From the NCBI GenBank assembly GCA_963678675.1, contig OY783198.1, forward strand, positions 17,780,684 through 17,844,683: a stretch of DNA of 64,000 nucleotides, given 5' to 3'. The DNA comes from Xiphydria camelus (Eukaryota; Arthropoda; Insecta; Hymenoptera; Xiphydriidae). The notes under the pieces were generated by a model. The model worked only from the letters and a program-made list of their open reading frames with translations, searched no databases and was not told the origin of the DNA. This document shows, one piece after another, positions 50,001 to 63,396 of the stretch. Position numbers and translations under genes: made by a program. Each line of letters opens with the position of its first letter. Within the stretch, counting starts at the first letter, position 1.

Positions 50001-51283
50001 CAGGTGAGTCAAATTGTGTATGCACGCATTCTCGTCCGACGTTATTTCGTATTTATGCAGGAAGTTGTCCTGTGTCCCTTTCGAGATACACGAAGTAAAT
50101 GTAGCTAGAATGATATCAAGTGCATTGATAACATGAAAAGAGCATAAAAAATCTCATGCGGCCACTAGCGACCGTTAAGCTTAGTGCGCGATTCAAATTT
50201 GAAACATGAAACTTGAAATGTTTGCTTAAAGCCAAAGCGACACGTGTTGTCGGGCATTGATTAATTATCTTCGGCTCGCGCGATGATTAAAGAGGATCTG
50301 CTTTTTTTCTGGGCATAGGATTCAAGCCAGAAATACTTCGACATTGTGAACACGCCTTGCGAGATTTGCCTGTCGAAGATCCTCGCTTAAGGATGAAGGG
50401 TAGATTTTTCTTCAATCCGAAGAAGGAGGTCTCGGAAAACGGTCATGACGAGAAAGCGTCAAACTCCGTACTGCTGCGAAAGGGAAGGAGCAAAATACCC
50501 TGGGAGGAAGAAGACGAGAGCGAGCAACAGACCAACGCTACGAAATTAAATATGAATATGCATCAAAAGATCTGCCAAACGGACAGGATAGAAACTGATA
50601 CAAAGTCATTTCAAGTTTGCCCAACTATGGTCGACTTCGGCGTACAAGTCCTCCCGTACGACATTCAACAGGCTACGAAGGAAGAGAAGAAGCCGATAAT
50701 GGATCGCTTAGACTGGAGCATGCGGGAAACGTACGACTACACTCCAAAAATACGCGACGCCGACGATTTGAGGTGGAGTCTGACCAATCCTACCTCTAAA
50801 GGTCGACCTTGGAATAGAACCCTCTCTCCAGCCAGAGGATCATCCGATGATCGTAATCACGGGTCTGTCATGGAACCCATTACTCCCACGGATCATATGC
50901 CGAGGAATTTCAGCTTGGCGTCACCGATAAGAGGCAGAGAGAGTATATCGAGCCACAGAAGTTCTGTGCACGATCAGTTTCCTCGGGAAGGTTACGCGTC
51001 TAGTTACAGACACGCGATAGAGGAGCACGACGAATATCTTGAGAACAGGAGTGAAAATAGAAGCGACCACAGTCGCGGCGAAAGTCCGATGGCCCTCGAG
51101 GAGTCCGAAGACGAAATCGTGGAACGAGAGGAATATTCTCGAGGATCGGACTGGAGGGGAAGAGGCAGGTCGACGCGTGGAAAGCCGGTGCTTTCGTTTA
51201 AGACGCGTGGAAATATAAGAGGGAAATCCACGGTGGCAAGGCCATATCGTAGCGGCAGAGGTGGCTATCGAGGTAAATTTTAA
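47084..51283 (+). CDS. RS-rich, proline-rich nuclear protein with RGG-like tail, unidentified
   Basis: I do not recognise this family. Likely exons are 47084-47348, 47894-48449, 48720-49557, 49765-49819, 49974-50003 and 50319-51283, about 902 residues. The first junction is uncertain: a donor at 47370 is an alternative. Residues up to about 90 are acidic. They are followed by a long Arg/Lys/Glu then RS-dipeptide region (RRRSP, SRSRSIERHRSRSIE), a Pro/Met/Gln-rich middle (about 365-530), a short conserved-looking block spanning four exons (LFEKTSLSSLLEAS, GPPVLYPGFKPEILRHCEHA, DPRLRMKGRFFFNP), and an Arg/Gly-rich C-terminus (WRGRGRSTRG, SGRGGYRGKF). This composition is typical of splicing or mRNP factors in nuclear speckles; that is inference. 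The small phase-1 exons of 55 and 30 bp could be alternatively spliced. Confidence 0.75.
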
Positions 51284-53600
51284 AATCGCTTGCTCATGAC
51301 AAAAGCAGCACGGCAATCATACGGCGTTTCGTACCTTCGTGTGACGAATTCGTCACCCAGAGATGGGTGAATAGTAAAATGTTTCCAAAGCATCTACGAA
51401 TATATGATTCCTGGCGAACTTAACAAAATCACTGGCAGTTATTTGTCAGGTATCAACGACGATGTAACTAAAATTTGACTCTGTCATTTTAAACCCGTAT
51501 GACCGTCTCTGAGGAGATGTACCGATATACAAGTTGAGCGTAAGCGAGCATGATGCATTTCTGCATTAACCGCTGTACCGAATATTAATCTTGCAGTGCT
51601 CCCACGCCTGATTGTAGCATTGTACATACATTCACACTCTCTCACTGCTCGGATCGATTATAAGATGAGCGGGAATAACTCTCCTTTGAACAACAATAAA
51701 CGAATAAGAAACAGTGGAAGTTTTGCTGATGTTATTTTCCCGCACATCGGTGACGTCCAATGGTTACTTGTAAAATCATGAAATTTTGCATAAGAACATT
51801 GACGATTTTTACGTAGACTTTGTTGAACATGTAAAGAACGTTTAGTCTCGGACTGGTGAAATGTTAGATAACAATATTCCATTAGAATCGGATAGTCTGA
51901 CTTGAATGACTACTGAGAGACGTACAAGGGCTATAACTATAGAATTTTATATCGAGTGCCATTGAAGAATGGCAGCACATATCTATCTATAAGTGTGATA
52001 AGGTTCCACACGTTAAGTCATTTGCTATAAATAGATGGTTGCGCGCTGCCGCAACGAATATTATGCACCGCGTGCAATGTATTATGCTCTGTAAAATAAA
52101 TGCTGACTTGTGCAGTCGGCAGTTTTTGATTTCAGTTAATCTTTGCGTGCCTTATTTGCCGGTCCTTCAGCTTCAGACTGGAAAATTCAGCGAAGATATA
52201 CGAAATTGGCTTCTGCCGCTCTCGACCTGCATTTGATATTGCGTGGTTGTCACAATTTTCCGATTTCAAAATATAGGCTGCAGATGCTACTTATCCAATA
52301 CGAATACAACCGCGTAAAAGGATAACATACAGGAGTTTTTTATCGTATGGTAAGTTTATTCATTTTATGTCTCTTTACAGTGTCCCAGGACGGACGGTGA
52401 CTTTACATGACTTTAAAAAATAAATCATTAACGCTGTGCTTATAATAATGTGAAAATAAATTGAAATATCACATGCTTATAAAAGTTTCGTGATTATTCT
52501 ACAAAGTACTGTCGGATGAGTGGTTGATTAAACATTTCTCCGTGGCTATGTATATTTTTTAAGTAATCTAGAGATTCAAAGTCTAGAACTTCGCTCCGCA
52601 AAGTTTTAATGTTTGTTTAATGAGGACTACTTCTGTCAATCTTCGCGCGAAACTGCGTTACGTGTGCACGCGCGCCACGAACGATTCTCGGAAACGAATG
52701 GATGCACGAAGAATAATCTATACCGATATTTTTGCATGACATTGCATAGATATCTCGTCGTATATCGCATGTACAACTTATACATAGTCTGTCGACTTTA
52801 ATGCGACGGTTTGCGAATTTAGAATTTTCGTTGCTTAATGCTGCAAAAGCTATATTTTTTGTGAATGGTGTTTCCGCAGAAATACCAAAAATCCGAGATT
52901 CCTGAGGGACAAAAGAAAAGGAAACCATTCATCCTGATTGTTTATTCGACGAAAGCTACGGACGGTGAATTATAGTCCGCTTTTTTAGCCTCGAATTGCA
53001 ATGCGTGACGTAATATCTACCGTCTGGTCGGTACGTCACTGGCGCCAAGATAGTGCTGCTATCTAGAGAATAATGAAATAGGCTCCTTAGTATTTGGCGG
53101 GCAGAATTACAATCGATGGATTTTCCCATGAAAAATTTCTGAAATTACTGATTGTCGTTAAAATTAGTATCCGAAATTACGCAATACCACGTGGCAGATA
53201 TTATTTAAAACGTTAGGATTATATTTAAAATCTAGAAATTAAGACACTCGTATTATTATTAACGACACTTGGGATCGTATTTCATTAATTACAATATTGA
53301 ATTTGTATTATTCTCGTCATAATTTCAACGGTATTTCATTCCCCAAATTACTCGCGAATACCAGCTCGAAAGTCCAATTCAAATATCCCGCTTTTAAAAC
53401 GGCCATTACCCACTAAGTTCAATCGAGAACAAGTGACAAATCCGATCGAACGTCGTGGCATGATTTTTATCTCTTGCGGTATCGTATCCTCTTGTTTCTT
53501 CGCTGAAACGATAAGCAAAATCAAGGAATCCGGTATTCGCTCTCGCTAAATCCAATCTTACGCGTTTCCAAAACGCGTCTCTCAATATATCGACTCGCAG
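51284..53600. other. Intergenic DNA downstream of the RS-rich gene
   Basis: It presumably begins with the 3' UTR of the upstream gene. AT-rich, with short open frames lacking motifs. No RNA gene or clear mobile element recognised. Confidence 0.4.
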
Positions 53601-54976
53601 TTGGCAGGCATGCGACGCACAGTCACCGCAACGCCCTTCAAGCGAAGCGGACGTCTCGCGAACCAATCGGCATGGATCTAGCTCCATGTTCGCCCAAGAA
53701 AGCGATGCGGTGTCCCCGCGATTAGGGCGTGCAGTTCTCGTGTCTCGTATAGCCTCGCGACTTTTTTTTGCGAAGCGTGAGCACCCGACGAGGCGTCCGC
53801 GACCTCGTCACGATTTTCGCGCGAGTGTGCCTTCCGCAGCGGTGCAGGGCGTCTGAAGCCACGGCGATCCCGGCGGCGTAGAGAAGTTCGTCGAAGCGTG
53901 TCGGCGACGCGAACGAGGTGAATGCACGGCGAAGTTGCCTGCGTGCCCGAGGAAACCCGCCAAAATCGTCGCATACGCGCGAAAAAGTGCACGGGAGGCC
54001 GGCACGCCCGGTACAACGGTGTCTCGCGAGTGTTCCGTGCGCGGGAACGAGCTGTTACGAGCTTTTGTTATTATTTTGCCGCGGTGCTTTTGACCCTTTA
54101 GCGGGCGAGTTCACTGTGAAGCCACCGCGGGGGTGTCCGGTGCCTTCGTCTGCAGAGCAGCGGCGGGCCGCCGTTCCTCGACGACGTTTCCCTCGGATTC
54201 CGGGATCGTCCGAACCCACCGCGGGACGAGAGGTCCTCGGGAGGGCGCGAACGGATCGGCGAAAGTGGGAAAAGCGACGAAAAACGAACGGGAGCGGACG
54301 CGGCGCGTACCACGTGATCGTTGTCAGGCCGCACGGAGAGCATGCTCGCCTGGATGGCCATAACCTGATTCGGCTCCTCGCGGCCAGTCGCGCTTGACAA
54401 CAAAAACAAACCTGGATATCCGCCTCCCAAACCGATCCGACGTCTCGGGAAACCTTCCAAGTGGCGGGACGACGCTCGCTTCGGGACGGTGACGACGAGT
54501 GAGTCTCGCGAAGACGCGGACCGAGGCGTTTCTCGCGGCGACGAAACGGAGGAGGAGAACGGGGACAGCGGCGCCGACGACGAGGCGTCGTCGGGATTCG
54601 CGAAAGGGCCCCGATCCAAGCGAGGAGCACGCGAGCGGTCGTGCAGCGCCAGGGGAAGGAGAGAAAGCCAGTTGTGCGCGGCGATTCGAAGGGAACGGTG
54701 GTGGCTCGCGTATTCGCGGCTCGTCGCGTCGTTCTCGCGCGGCGGTGCTACCTGTTTCGCGTTCCACTTATTAATGGCCGTAACCTGAAACTCGCACGTG
54801 TGTGTAGTTTTCTCGTTCCCGATCCCGGCGGTATTTCCGGGGAAGCGACGACGACCGCCGAGTCGCGCGGGCAAAGAGCGGTGCGGTTGTCGGCAACGGT
54901 TTCATGGTCGCGTGTGTGACGTCCGAAGCGAGGTGCGACGAGAGACGGAAGGTGTCCGCCGCGGGTGCGAAGTGAA

Positions 54977-55300
54977 AAAAAGCTTAAAGCCGTTCGACCG
55001 TAAGCGCGAGCAGGAGTGACCGAGGGAGATACATTCGCGACTATCCGTGGAGGTGGAGCCGATCGTTCGCCGGATATTTGACTCGCGCGAATAGTTTGGG
55101 CTCGCTCGACGTCGCGAGTTGTACGTCAACGATCGGTGTGCGAAGCGGCGTGTCGTCGAATCGCCGGATATATTCCGTCTGCGCGAAGAGCTTAAGGCCG
55201 TTCGACGTCGGAAGCGGGCAGAGACCGCGCGCTCGCGAGAGAGAGAGTGAGACGTCCACGAGTGTCCGAGGAGCGTGTCGTTCGCCAGATATTTGATTTC
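54977..55300. repeat. Diverged tandem duplication, period about 207 bp
   Basis: AGCTTAAAGCCGTTCGACC at about 54983 recurs as AGCTTAAGGCCGTTCGACG at about 55190. Each is followed some 85-95 bases later by CGTTCGCC(G/A)GATATTTGA (about 55064 and 55279). A third, weaker CGCCGGATAT occurs at about 55162. The duplication lies in the GC-rich noncoding block. Confidence 0.55.
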
Positions 55301-56272
55301 ATAGCCACGACCTGATTATTCGTCGGCAGCTCGGTCGCACGACGACGACGATCGCCGTAGACGCGTGGAAGGAAGATCGAGAGCCGTCCGATCGAAGGAA
55401 CTGATCGCCGTGAAGGGAAAGAGGAACGGAATACTCGAATTCCACGGAGAGAGAGAGAAAGAGCGCGCGCCTCGCGGCCAACAACAAAGAGGCTCGACGA
55501 TCGGTGCACAGTGACAGTTTGGCGGTGCAGCTCGCGGAACGTGGGCGGTCGATCGCGCGTCCCTCTTCGTTCGGCAAGTGCAACAACCGGGAGAATTTGC
55601 GCGTGTGCTTCGCGAGTGCGTTGGCAGAGAGAGAGAGAGAGAGGGGGTTGTACCGTGAAGTGACAGCGCTGCCGATAGTGGTGAGGGAAAAAAAAAGAGG
55701 CCCGTCGACCCTCTCGGTGTGCCCCGTATTTAATTACGAGTTCGGAAGTAGTGCGCGGCGCGACGGAAAATTTGCAGTTGGAAAAAAAACAAAGGTTTCG
55801 AAGATTCCGTGGGGAGTGCGTCATCGACACGAAGGCGAAGGTAGCGTGCGATTCTCTTCTTTTTTTTCCTTCTCAGGGCCCCTCTACCACCGCACTCGCC
55901 CCCTTCGCGCGCGTGGCGTCGCAGAGTCGTGTTTCGAGCGGGGGAAAAACTCGTCGCGTCGTTGGCGAACAAGCGATCGGGGAGAGTGCGCACGGCAGAG
56001 AAAAAAAGATATCGCGTGGGAGTTCCCACGCTTCGCGGCGACGAAATCGGCGGAACCGGGAGATCGCCTACACCGCGCGCGCCATGCCACGGCGGTGGAA
56101 ATTTTCGCGTCGGAAATTCGCGCTGTTCCGACTTTCGGTGAAAGTTCTAGATCGAATTGCGCGCTTGCCGGAGGTTGGATCGCCGACGGTCTGGAACCTA
56201 ACCTCGAAAGAGCTGTTACGTGTGTTCTTCGTTGTCTCGAGGCGGACGGATCGCGCCGGAGGGGTGGGGGGC

Positions 56273-56318
56273 GAGAGAGAGAGAGAGAGAGAGAGAGAGG
56301 GGGAGAGCAGCGGACGGG

Positions 56319-56366
<48 letters not shown>
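56273..56366. repeat. Compound GA then TA microsatellite
   Basis: A GA run (about 56273-56300) is followed by a pure TA run of about 22 units (56322-56366). Open frames through it give artefactual Arg-Glu and Ile-Tyr repeats. Confidence 0.9.
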
Positions 56367-56370
<4 letters not shown>

Positions 56371-57250
56371 CACGAAGATAGAGATTTCGAAGGCGTATAG
56401 AGCACGCTCGATTCGTCCGTCGAGAGTGACCCGATTTTAATTTTATCGTGTCGACGTGCACTTAAGTCGTCTCGGGCCCTGACCTACCTCAACATTTTCT
56501 CGAACAGCCGCCACCGTGGCGCGATCGAACGCATTCGTCGAGCACATTTCGCGAACTCTCGTCTCCGTCCCTTTGGGCTTTACATCACGTGCGTTCGATC
56601 GGTGGGCGGGGAGGGAGTTGAGGAGGACGGATCGTTCGAAATTTATACGTATTCGATTTTCGCCCTGCGGCGCGACGTCGGTTGAGGCGTTCGATTGTTT
56701 TCCGGCTGTCGAGCGCGCGCGATCGATAATTTTTCAGCGTCGCCGGCGACAATTGTTGCGTCACTCGAAACGCGAACACGGATCTCGTTGACGCGTCGTC
56801 GCGGCGATCGGCGGGAGCGAAAATGGCCGGGGAGAAAGAAGGTAGTCATGTGGAAACGTATCGCGCGGGCGTGATGCATTTTTCTCCATCCCCCTTTCCC
56901 GCGGCGCTGCGGTTTATCGAAATTCGGGCCGATTTAGGCCACCGCTTTGGGTGGCGGGCACCCACGTGTTCCACTTGGGCCGCGCCTAGAATAGCCCCTC
57001 GCCGTGGCGGCGCGAATCCTATGCGCGAACTCTATTTTCTTTCTCCACGCGACGGACCCGAGCGGCCGCTCCTGTCCGTTGGCGATATTTTTGGAGAGCG
57101 ACGAATTCGGTATTCTCGGTAGATCTTCGTTTCTTCCGTTTCGGAACTTTGGGGATTTTTCTCCGGCTCCTGCGAGATATCGGGAAGGCGCCTTCGATCG
57201 TGGCATTGCTTTGGGCAATTTGAGAACCATTTTTAACGATCATTTTACCA

Positions 57251-57925
57251 AAATGCACGGAGACTTCGGAAACAATTGATCGTTCGCGCGTGTGAATTAT
57301 CCTTCCGAGGATTCGAGACGACAGATTATATGGCTTCACGCATGACCGAGTTAACCGGTAATGTCCAATTGCGCAGAAAAAGTTATCGCTCGGCCTGAAT
57401 AACCGATACGCCGTCCCGGAATTATCCCACGATTTCAAAGCGGTACTCGGAGAGCTGGATGCTGCATTCCGAATTCTCTTTCCCCGATTCTCCTTCAGTT
57501 CCATTTTAATCTTTAATTAATGCATTATCATCGAACGGCTTCCGTAAGAGGGATTAAGTCGTTTCGAACCGCGCAAAATAAATTTAATCTTCCCTCGTCC
57601 CCGAAGCGAACGTCCAAGGGGTATCTTTCGAGCGTCGCAGAATCCAGACGAGAGACCTCGAGAATCTTGTACACAATTACGATCACAACAATCGTGTATA
57701 CCAAAAGATAATTAATCTGTCCGACCCGCTGACGAATCGATGAATTTTGAGAGTCGTAATTGGTCGAAAAAAATAAGTGTACAAATCACCGATCTCAAAT
57801 TTCGTCGATTCGTCACACGGAAAAAAAGATTTGTGATACATTTCAGGACGAGGCCAATTTCTTGTTATGATAATTACAATTTTAGTAAAAATTATACTCA
57901 AACTTGTAGAAGTTGCAAGCGCCTA
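57251..57925. other. Intergenic DNA, nothing recognised
   Basis: Transition from the GC-rich block to AT-rich DNA next to the long palindrome. No gene or repeat supported. Confidence 0.35.
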
Positions 57926-58918
57926 CGGGTCATTCCATACCAAATCGGACACTTTTTGGAGTAACATTTCGGATTTTGTTCAAATTTGGATATATTGTAG
58001 TCTTTGTCGATGTTTAACCGTATCTCGAAGGATTTTTCAAAATTTTGAAAATTGTTGGTTTTACAGCCACTTGAAAAATAACGCTGCTTTTTTTTCATTA
58101 AATTATAATTATCAAACCGGTTGTCGGCTGAGAATAATCTTTTGGGTACTAAAAGTGAAAGAGTTGAAAAACCAGAGAAAAATTGCATCGATCAAAAAAA
58201 AAATTTTTTAATAATTTTATTTGCACTTGATTTAAACAAACGACGTATTTTCATAGCTGGCCACTTTTCAAAAATCTGAAAAAAAGCAAGCATATACTTT
58301 GATATCCTCTCCTTAACGATAAACAAACAAAAATAACGACACTTTAAAATTGACGACACAAAAATTAATTGAAGTTGACGCCGCGTCGGAATTGGCACGT
58401 CGGCCCCGCCACCAGCCACCGGTTGGTGGGTTCGACTGGCTTGGCGACACGCTAGCGGTGGGGCCGACGCGGCGTCAACTTCAATTAATTTTTGTGTCGT
58501 CAATTTTAAAGTGTCGTTATTTTTGTTTGTTTGTCGTTAAAGAGAGGATATCAAAGTATATGCTTGCTTTTTTTCAGATTTTTAAAAAGTGGCCAGCTAT
58601 GAAAATACGTCATTTGTTTAAATCAATTGCAAATAAAATTATTTAAAAAAGTTTTTTTTTTGATCGATGCAATTTTTCTCTGATTTTTCAACTCTTTCAC
58701 TTTTAGTACCCAAAAGATTATTCTCAGCCGACAACCGGTTTGATAATTATAATTTAATGAAAAAAAAAGCAGCGTTATTTTTCAAGTGGCTGTAAAATCA
58801 ACAATTTTCAAAATTTTGAAAAATCCTTCGAGATACGGTTAAACATCGACAAATCCAAATTTGAGCAAAATCCGAAATGTTACTCCAAAAAGTGTCCGAT
58901 TTGGTATGGAATGACCCC
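57926..58918. mobile_element. 993-bp near-perfect palindrome, TA-flanked DNA element
   Basis: The ends read GGGTCATTCCATACCAAATC and its reverse complement. The two arms of about 450-490 bp match with scattered mismatches and small indels, around a GC-rich centre near 58420 (GGCCCCGCCACCAGCCACCG region). TA occurs on both sides (57924-57925 and 58919-58920). The frames at 58192-58503 and 58350-58646 are the same sequence read from either arm. No transposase is evident. Foldback or large MITE is the best description. Confidence 0.8.
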
Positions 58919-59006
58919 TACTCTAATTTTTACTAAAATTGTAGTTATTCGAATTTTACCACAAACTTTGTAAATGTTACGGTTTATTTTTTTCCGTGCA
59001 TGTGCC

Positions 59007-59204
59007 TGAAGTGCCGAACGTTCATTTGAACGAAAACTGTTGACTTTGAGAAATCATGGTCAATGTTGAATTTATCGATTACTTACTTATAGAGAAACTT
59101 GTTACGAGCTGGACAACTATTGGAAATAAAGTAATCAATAAACTCAATATTGCCATGATCATTTAAAATCGAAGTTTTTCGTTCAAATGAACGTTCGAAA
59201 TTTC
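59007..59204. mobile_element. MITE family member, copy 2 (first copy at 31887-32074)
   Basis: GCCGAACGTTCATTTGAACGAAAAC at the left is mirrored by GTTTTTCGTTCAAATGAACG and GTTCGAAATTTC at the right. The inner CATGGTCAATGTTGA and AATATTGCCATG segments parallel the first copy. Nonautonomous. Confidence 0.75.
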
Positions 59205-59248
59205 AAGCGCATGATTCGTCAACGGGTAGGACAGATCATTGTCCTTGG

Positions 59249-59372
59249 ATATCGAGTGTTACACGGCAGGACCTCGTAACACATTAATATATATATTCTG
59301 TTTAATATATTATATTAAACAGAAAATCACTGAAATGTGAGTTACGAGGTCCTGCCGTGTAGCACTCGATAT
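59249..59372. mobile_element. Palindromic MITE, 124 bp
   Basis: ATATCGAGTGTTACACGGCAGG at the left is mirrored at the right with two changes. The centre contains TTCTGTTTAATATA mirrored as TATATTAAACAGAA. It lies 45 bp after the MITE at 59007-59204. Confidence 0.75.
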
Positions 59373-60297
59373 ACACTAATAAGACGCAGGAGTTTACCTA
59401 TCGGGGCCGGGAAATTTTTCCGCTTCCGAAAAATTGGAAAAAATTTCGACGCGAAAAATATGTAAAAGCGGCGCGTATGATATCGACCGGCCATTATATC
59501 AAACCAAGACACTCGTCGCACCCGACGCGCGCGTACGTACAGCAGACTCGAATACCCACGTGCGCGCGCGAGCGTCACACATGTACAGGCATAATTAAAC
59601 GTCAAGTCAGTTTGTAAAACGACCGCATTTCCGGAATGTAGCCGGCGGAGTGGGGCGGCGAACGTTAGACCGGCGGTGTTGCCAGTTTTTTCACTTCTTT
59701 TTTTTTAATTTAACTGCACCACTGGAATGGAAGCAAAAGTGGCGCGCGTCTGCCGGCCAAATATTCAATTTCCCGCGATTGATTTCGTTGCGCTCCGCGG
59801 CGATAACGAGGGGATTTTCCGGACGAGAAGGAATGAGTCAGAGGTTAGCATCGAAAGTTCGCAGCCGATGCGCTACATTGTGTTTTTATCCGCTTCCATT
59901 TCTACCCGTAAATCCGGCCTGCGGCGGTAATTTGAGAAAAATACGTCACTCGAATGATCGTTCAATCGTCCGTTTCCTGCTAAATTTTCATGCGACTCGA
60001 ACGCGCGTTATTCGATCGAAACGAATATCAGAGCTCCCACTTGGTCATTTTTTAAATGATTAGTCGTTTTCTTCAGTCAAGTCGGTAGAGTCATCTTTAG
60101 GTTTAAAAGTTATTATTTTTAGGATTTCGTGCCTTGATTCGTTAAATAATTTCACACCTTCACACCGCTAAAACGCTACGACAAATCGTACCAGTCAGTC
60201 ACTCGAGTCAGTCAGTCAGTCAGTCACTCGAGTGATATTCTTATCGCAAATACTTTCATGGACCAGGCTCGGCCGTGTTACCGATGAGGTTAATACC
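59373..60297. other. Intergenic DNA, nothing recognised
   Basis: Contains a short (GTCA)n-like run at about 60195-60230. No coding motif. Confidence 0.35.
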
Positions 60298-60396
60298 TTA
60301 ACCCTCCGTTGGTAAGGTGAAACAATGTAATGTGAAAATTGCATTTAGTTGGGGTATGACATACCCCACCTTACTAACGCAGGGTTAAGTTGGGGT

Positions 60397-60729
60397 ACAG
60401 ACATGCAACAGAACATTGTAACGTAACTCTGTCGTGTACATATAGTTTTTGTTGCGCCTCGAAGTTACAATTTAATTGAGATTCGAGGTGCAACAGAACA
60501 TCGTCGCGTATCATTAGTGCGGAACATAACGTCGTCCCGATCAGACAGTTACTACTGGTTGAAACGCAGCATTGTTCGCTTGCCCATCCAGGCTTGCAAA
60601 CGTCTCGTCTAACATACACGTGCAACATTTCTTTGATGCGACGGCGAAAGACCGACAACTGATGGGATGCTGCGATGTTACGCTGTTACAAAGTGGCGGC
60701 GTTACGATGTTCTGTTGCATGTCTGTAGC
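60397..60729. mobile_element. TA-flanked MITE nested in the piggyBac element
   Basis: The left end CAGACATGCAACAGAACATTG and the reversed right end match with one or two changes, each bordered by TA (about 60395-60396 and 60727-60728). An inner pair around TTTTTGTTGCGCCTCGAAGTTACAA and GAGATTCGAGGTGCAACAG is also mirrored. It interrupts the region just upstream of the surviving transposase fragment. Confidence 0.65.
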
Positions 60730-60745
60730 CAGCTTTACTTTTAAC

Positions 60746-61319
60746 GTGGAAGGATAAAAGGACCGTCATTTGTTTGACTACTAGGGATGACACAGGAATG
60801 AGGACGGTCAAAAGGATTGCCCGAGGTGGTGTAGAAATGATGATCAAGAAACCAAACCTTATATTGAATTATATAAAATATATGGGTGGTGTTGATTGGG
60901 CGGATCAATATGCATCGACATATTGTTTTTTGCAAAAATTGCTAAAATGGTGGCGTAAGCTTTTTTTGGGGGGTATGAAAATTTGTCTGAAATTCCTACA
61001 TACTGTATAAACTAGAAAAAGAAAAAAAGAGGGGAAAGGCCACAGAATCATTTGCGCTTTATAAAACGCTTGTGGAGCAATTGACAGGACCCTATTGCCA
61101 GCATCGCATCGTGAGGAAACGTCGACGTCGCTCACCGATGAACCCCGACTAAATGGAAAGCTCCACATTGTGTTAAAAGGAGCAAAAAGGGACTGCAAGG
61201 TTTGCTCTAACCGTAACAAGCCTCGCGATAGACGAGAAATCTCGTATTATTGTGATACGTGTTCTGACAAACCGAGGGTTCATCTTGGGCATTGTTTCAC
61301 TAAATATCCCAAAAACTAA
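60746..61319 (+). pseudogene. piggyBac transposase, C-terminal fragment
   Basis: The frame beginning WKDKRTVICLTTRDDTG continues through YIKYMGGVDWADQYAS and LKWWRKLF, the conserved end of the piggyBac catalytic domain, then stops at 61010. A shifted piece after about 61045 (ALYKTLVEQLTGPY) is followed by the Cys/His zinc-binding tail CKVC...YYCDTCSDKP...H...C ending at 61319. The N-terminal domain and two of the catalytic aspartates are absent, and stops and frameshifts interrupt the rest. It is inactive. Confidence 0.85.
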
Positions 61320-61514
61320 TTACAGTGTAATATTTAACAGATTTTATTGTATTCAATGTAAAAATAAATAAATTGGTGAAATTTCATTATTTGTATACGT
61401 TTGAGTATAAAAAATGGTTTTGAAGTACCTGTAAAACGCTTCTCTAATATAGTTGAAATCGTCTCGAGTTGTTGCTTCGCCTGTGCGAAAAAGGTCTCGA
61501 GCGCAAAGGGTTAT

Positions 61515-62981
<1,467 letters not shown>

Positions 62982-63396
62982 ACAGGGAGATGCTTCGCTT
63001 TATTAACCGACGACTAACCGCGCGGGATCACATTGGCGAGGGTCGTTTGTTTAACACTTTCGCACCTTCATATCGAAACTGCGATCGGTATGCTCTCATC
63101 GCGATTGTTATTAACAAGCGAGCACAGTGCAAATCGTTCCCCTTCGTTTCCTCATATCGTGACTCTAAGAGCGCCCGCGCCAGCTAAGCAAGTACCGTAC
63201 AACACTATTCGGTCGAAACGAGTCTCCGCTCTTTCCGGGCTTGATATCCTCCTACTTCTCCTCTTAGCGTGCCGTTCGCTCAAAGGTCGAGTTTCCATGA
63301 GGTTTCCCGAACGTGTACGTGTACCTATGATCCTCGCCGCTCGTGACTCATCGCGGAGTCGCGCGGTGGGGGGCCTAATTGTCGATCGTGGGACAA

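Larger units (their letters stand above)
53601..57250. other. GC-rich CpG-dense block, possible 5' exons/promoter of a gene outside the window
   Basis: This block resembles the GC-rich leader upstream of the insulin receptor. Overlapping long frames on both strands (for example 54098-54874 minus, 55504-56400 plus) are Arg/Ser/Pro-rich, mutually overlapping and match nothing, so I treat them as compositional. Purine tracts and microsatellites are frequent. It could be a long untranslated first exon transcribed rightward, but no splice junction can be proven. Confidence 0.35.
60298..61514. mobile_element. Decayed piggyBac element
   Basis: TTAA at 60298-60301 is followed by CCCTCCGTTGGTAAGGTG. 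The likely right end at about 61510 reads, reversed, CCCTTTGCGCTCGAGACC, flanked by TTAT (a one-base change from TTAA). The inside holds a transposase C-terminal fragment on the plus strand and a nested TA-flanked element. An inverted end, CACCTTACTAACGCAGGG then TTAA, lies at 60385-60388, so 60302-60384 could alternatively be an independent 83-bp piggyBac MITE. Confidence 0.65.

Noticed and set aside
54098..54874. 258-codon minus-strand frame and overlapping 191- and 147-codon frames
   Set aside because: All are Arg/Ser/Pro-rich, overlap each other in different frames on GC-rich DNA, and show no domain; they look compositional.
55504..56400. 298-codon plus-strand frame
   Set aside because: It runs through GA and TA microsatellites (Arg-Glu and Ile-Tyr repeats) and has no recognisable motif.
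58192..58646. Two similar frames of about 100 codons on opposite strands
   Set aside because: They are the same palindrome arm read from either side, with no transposase motif.
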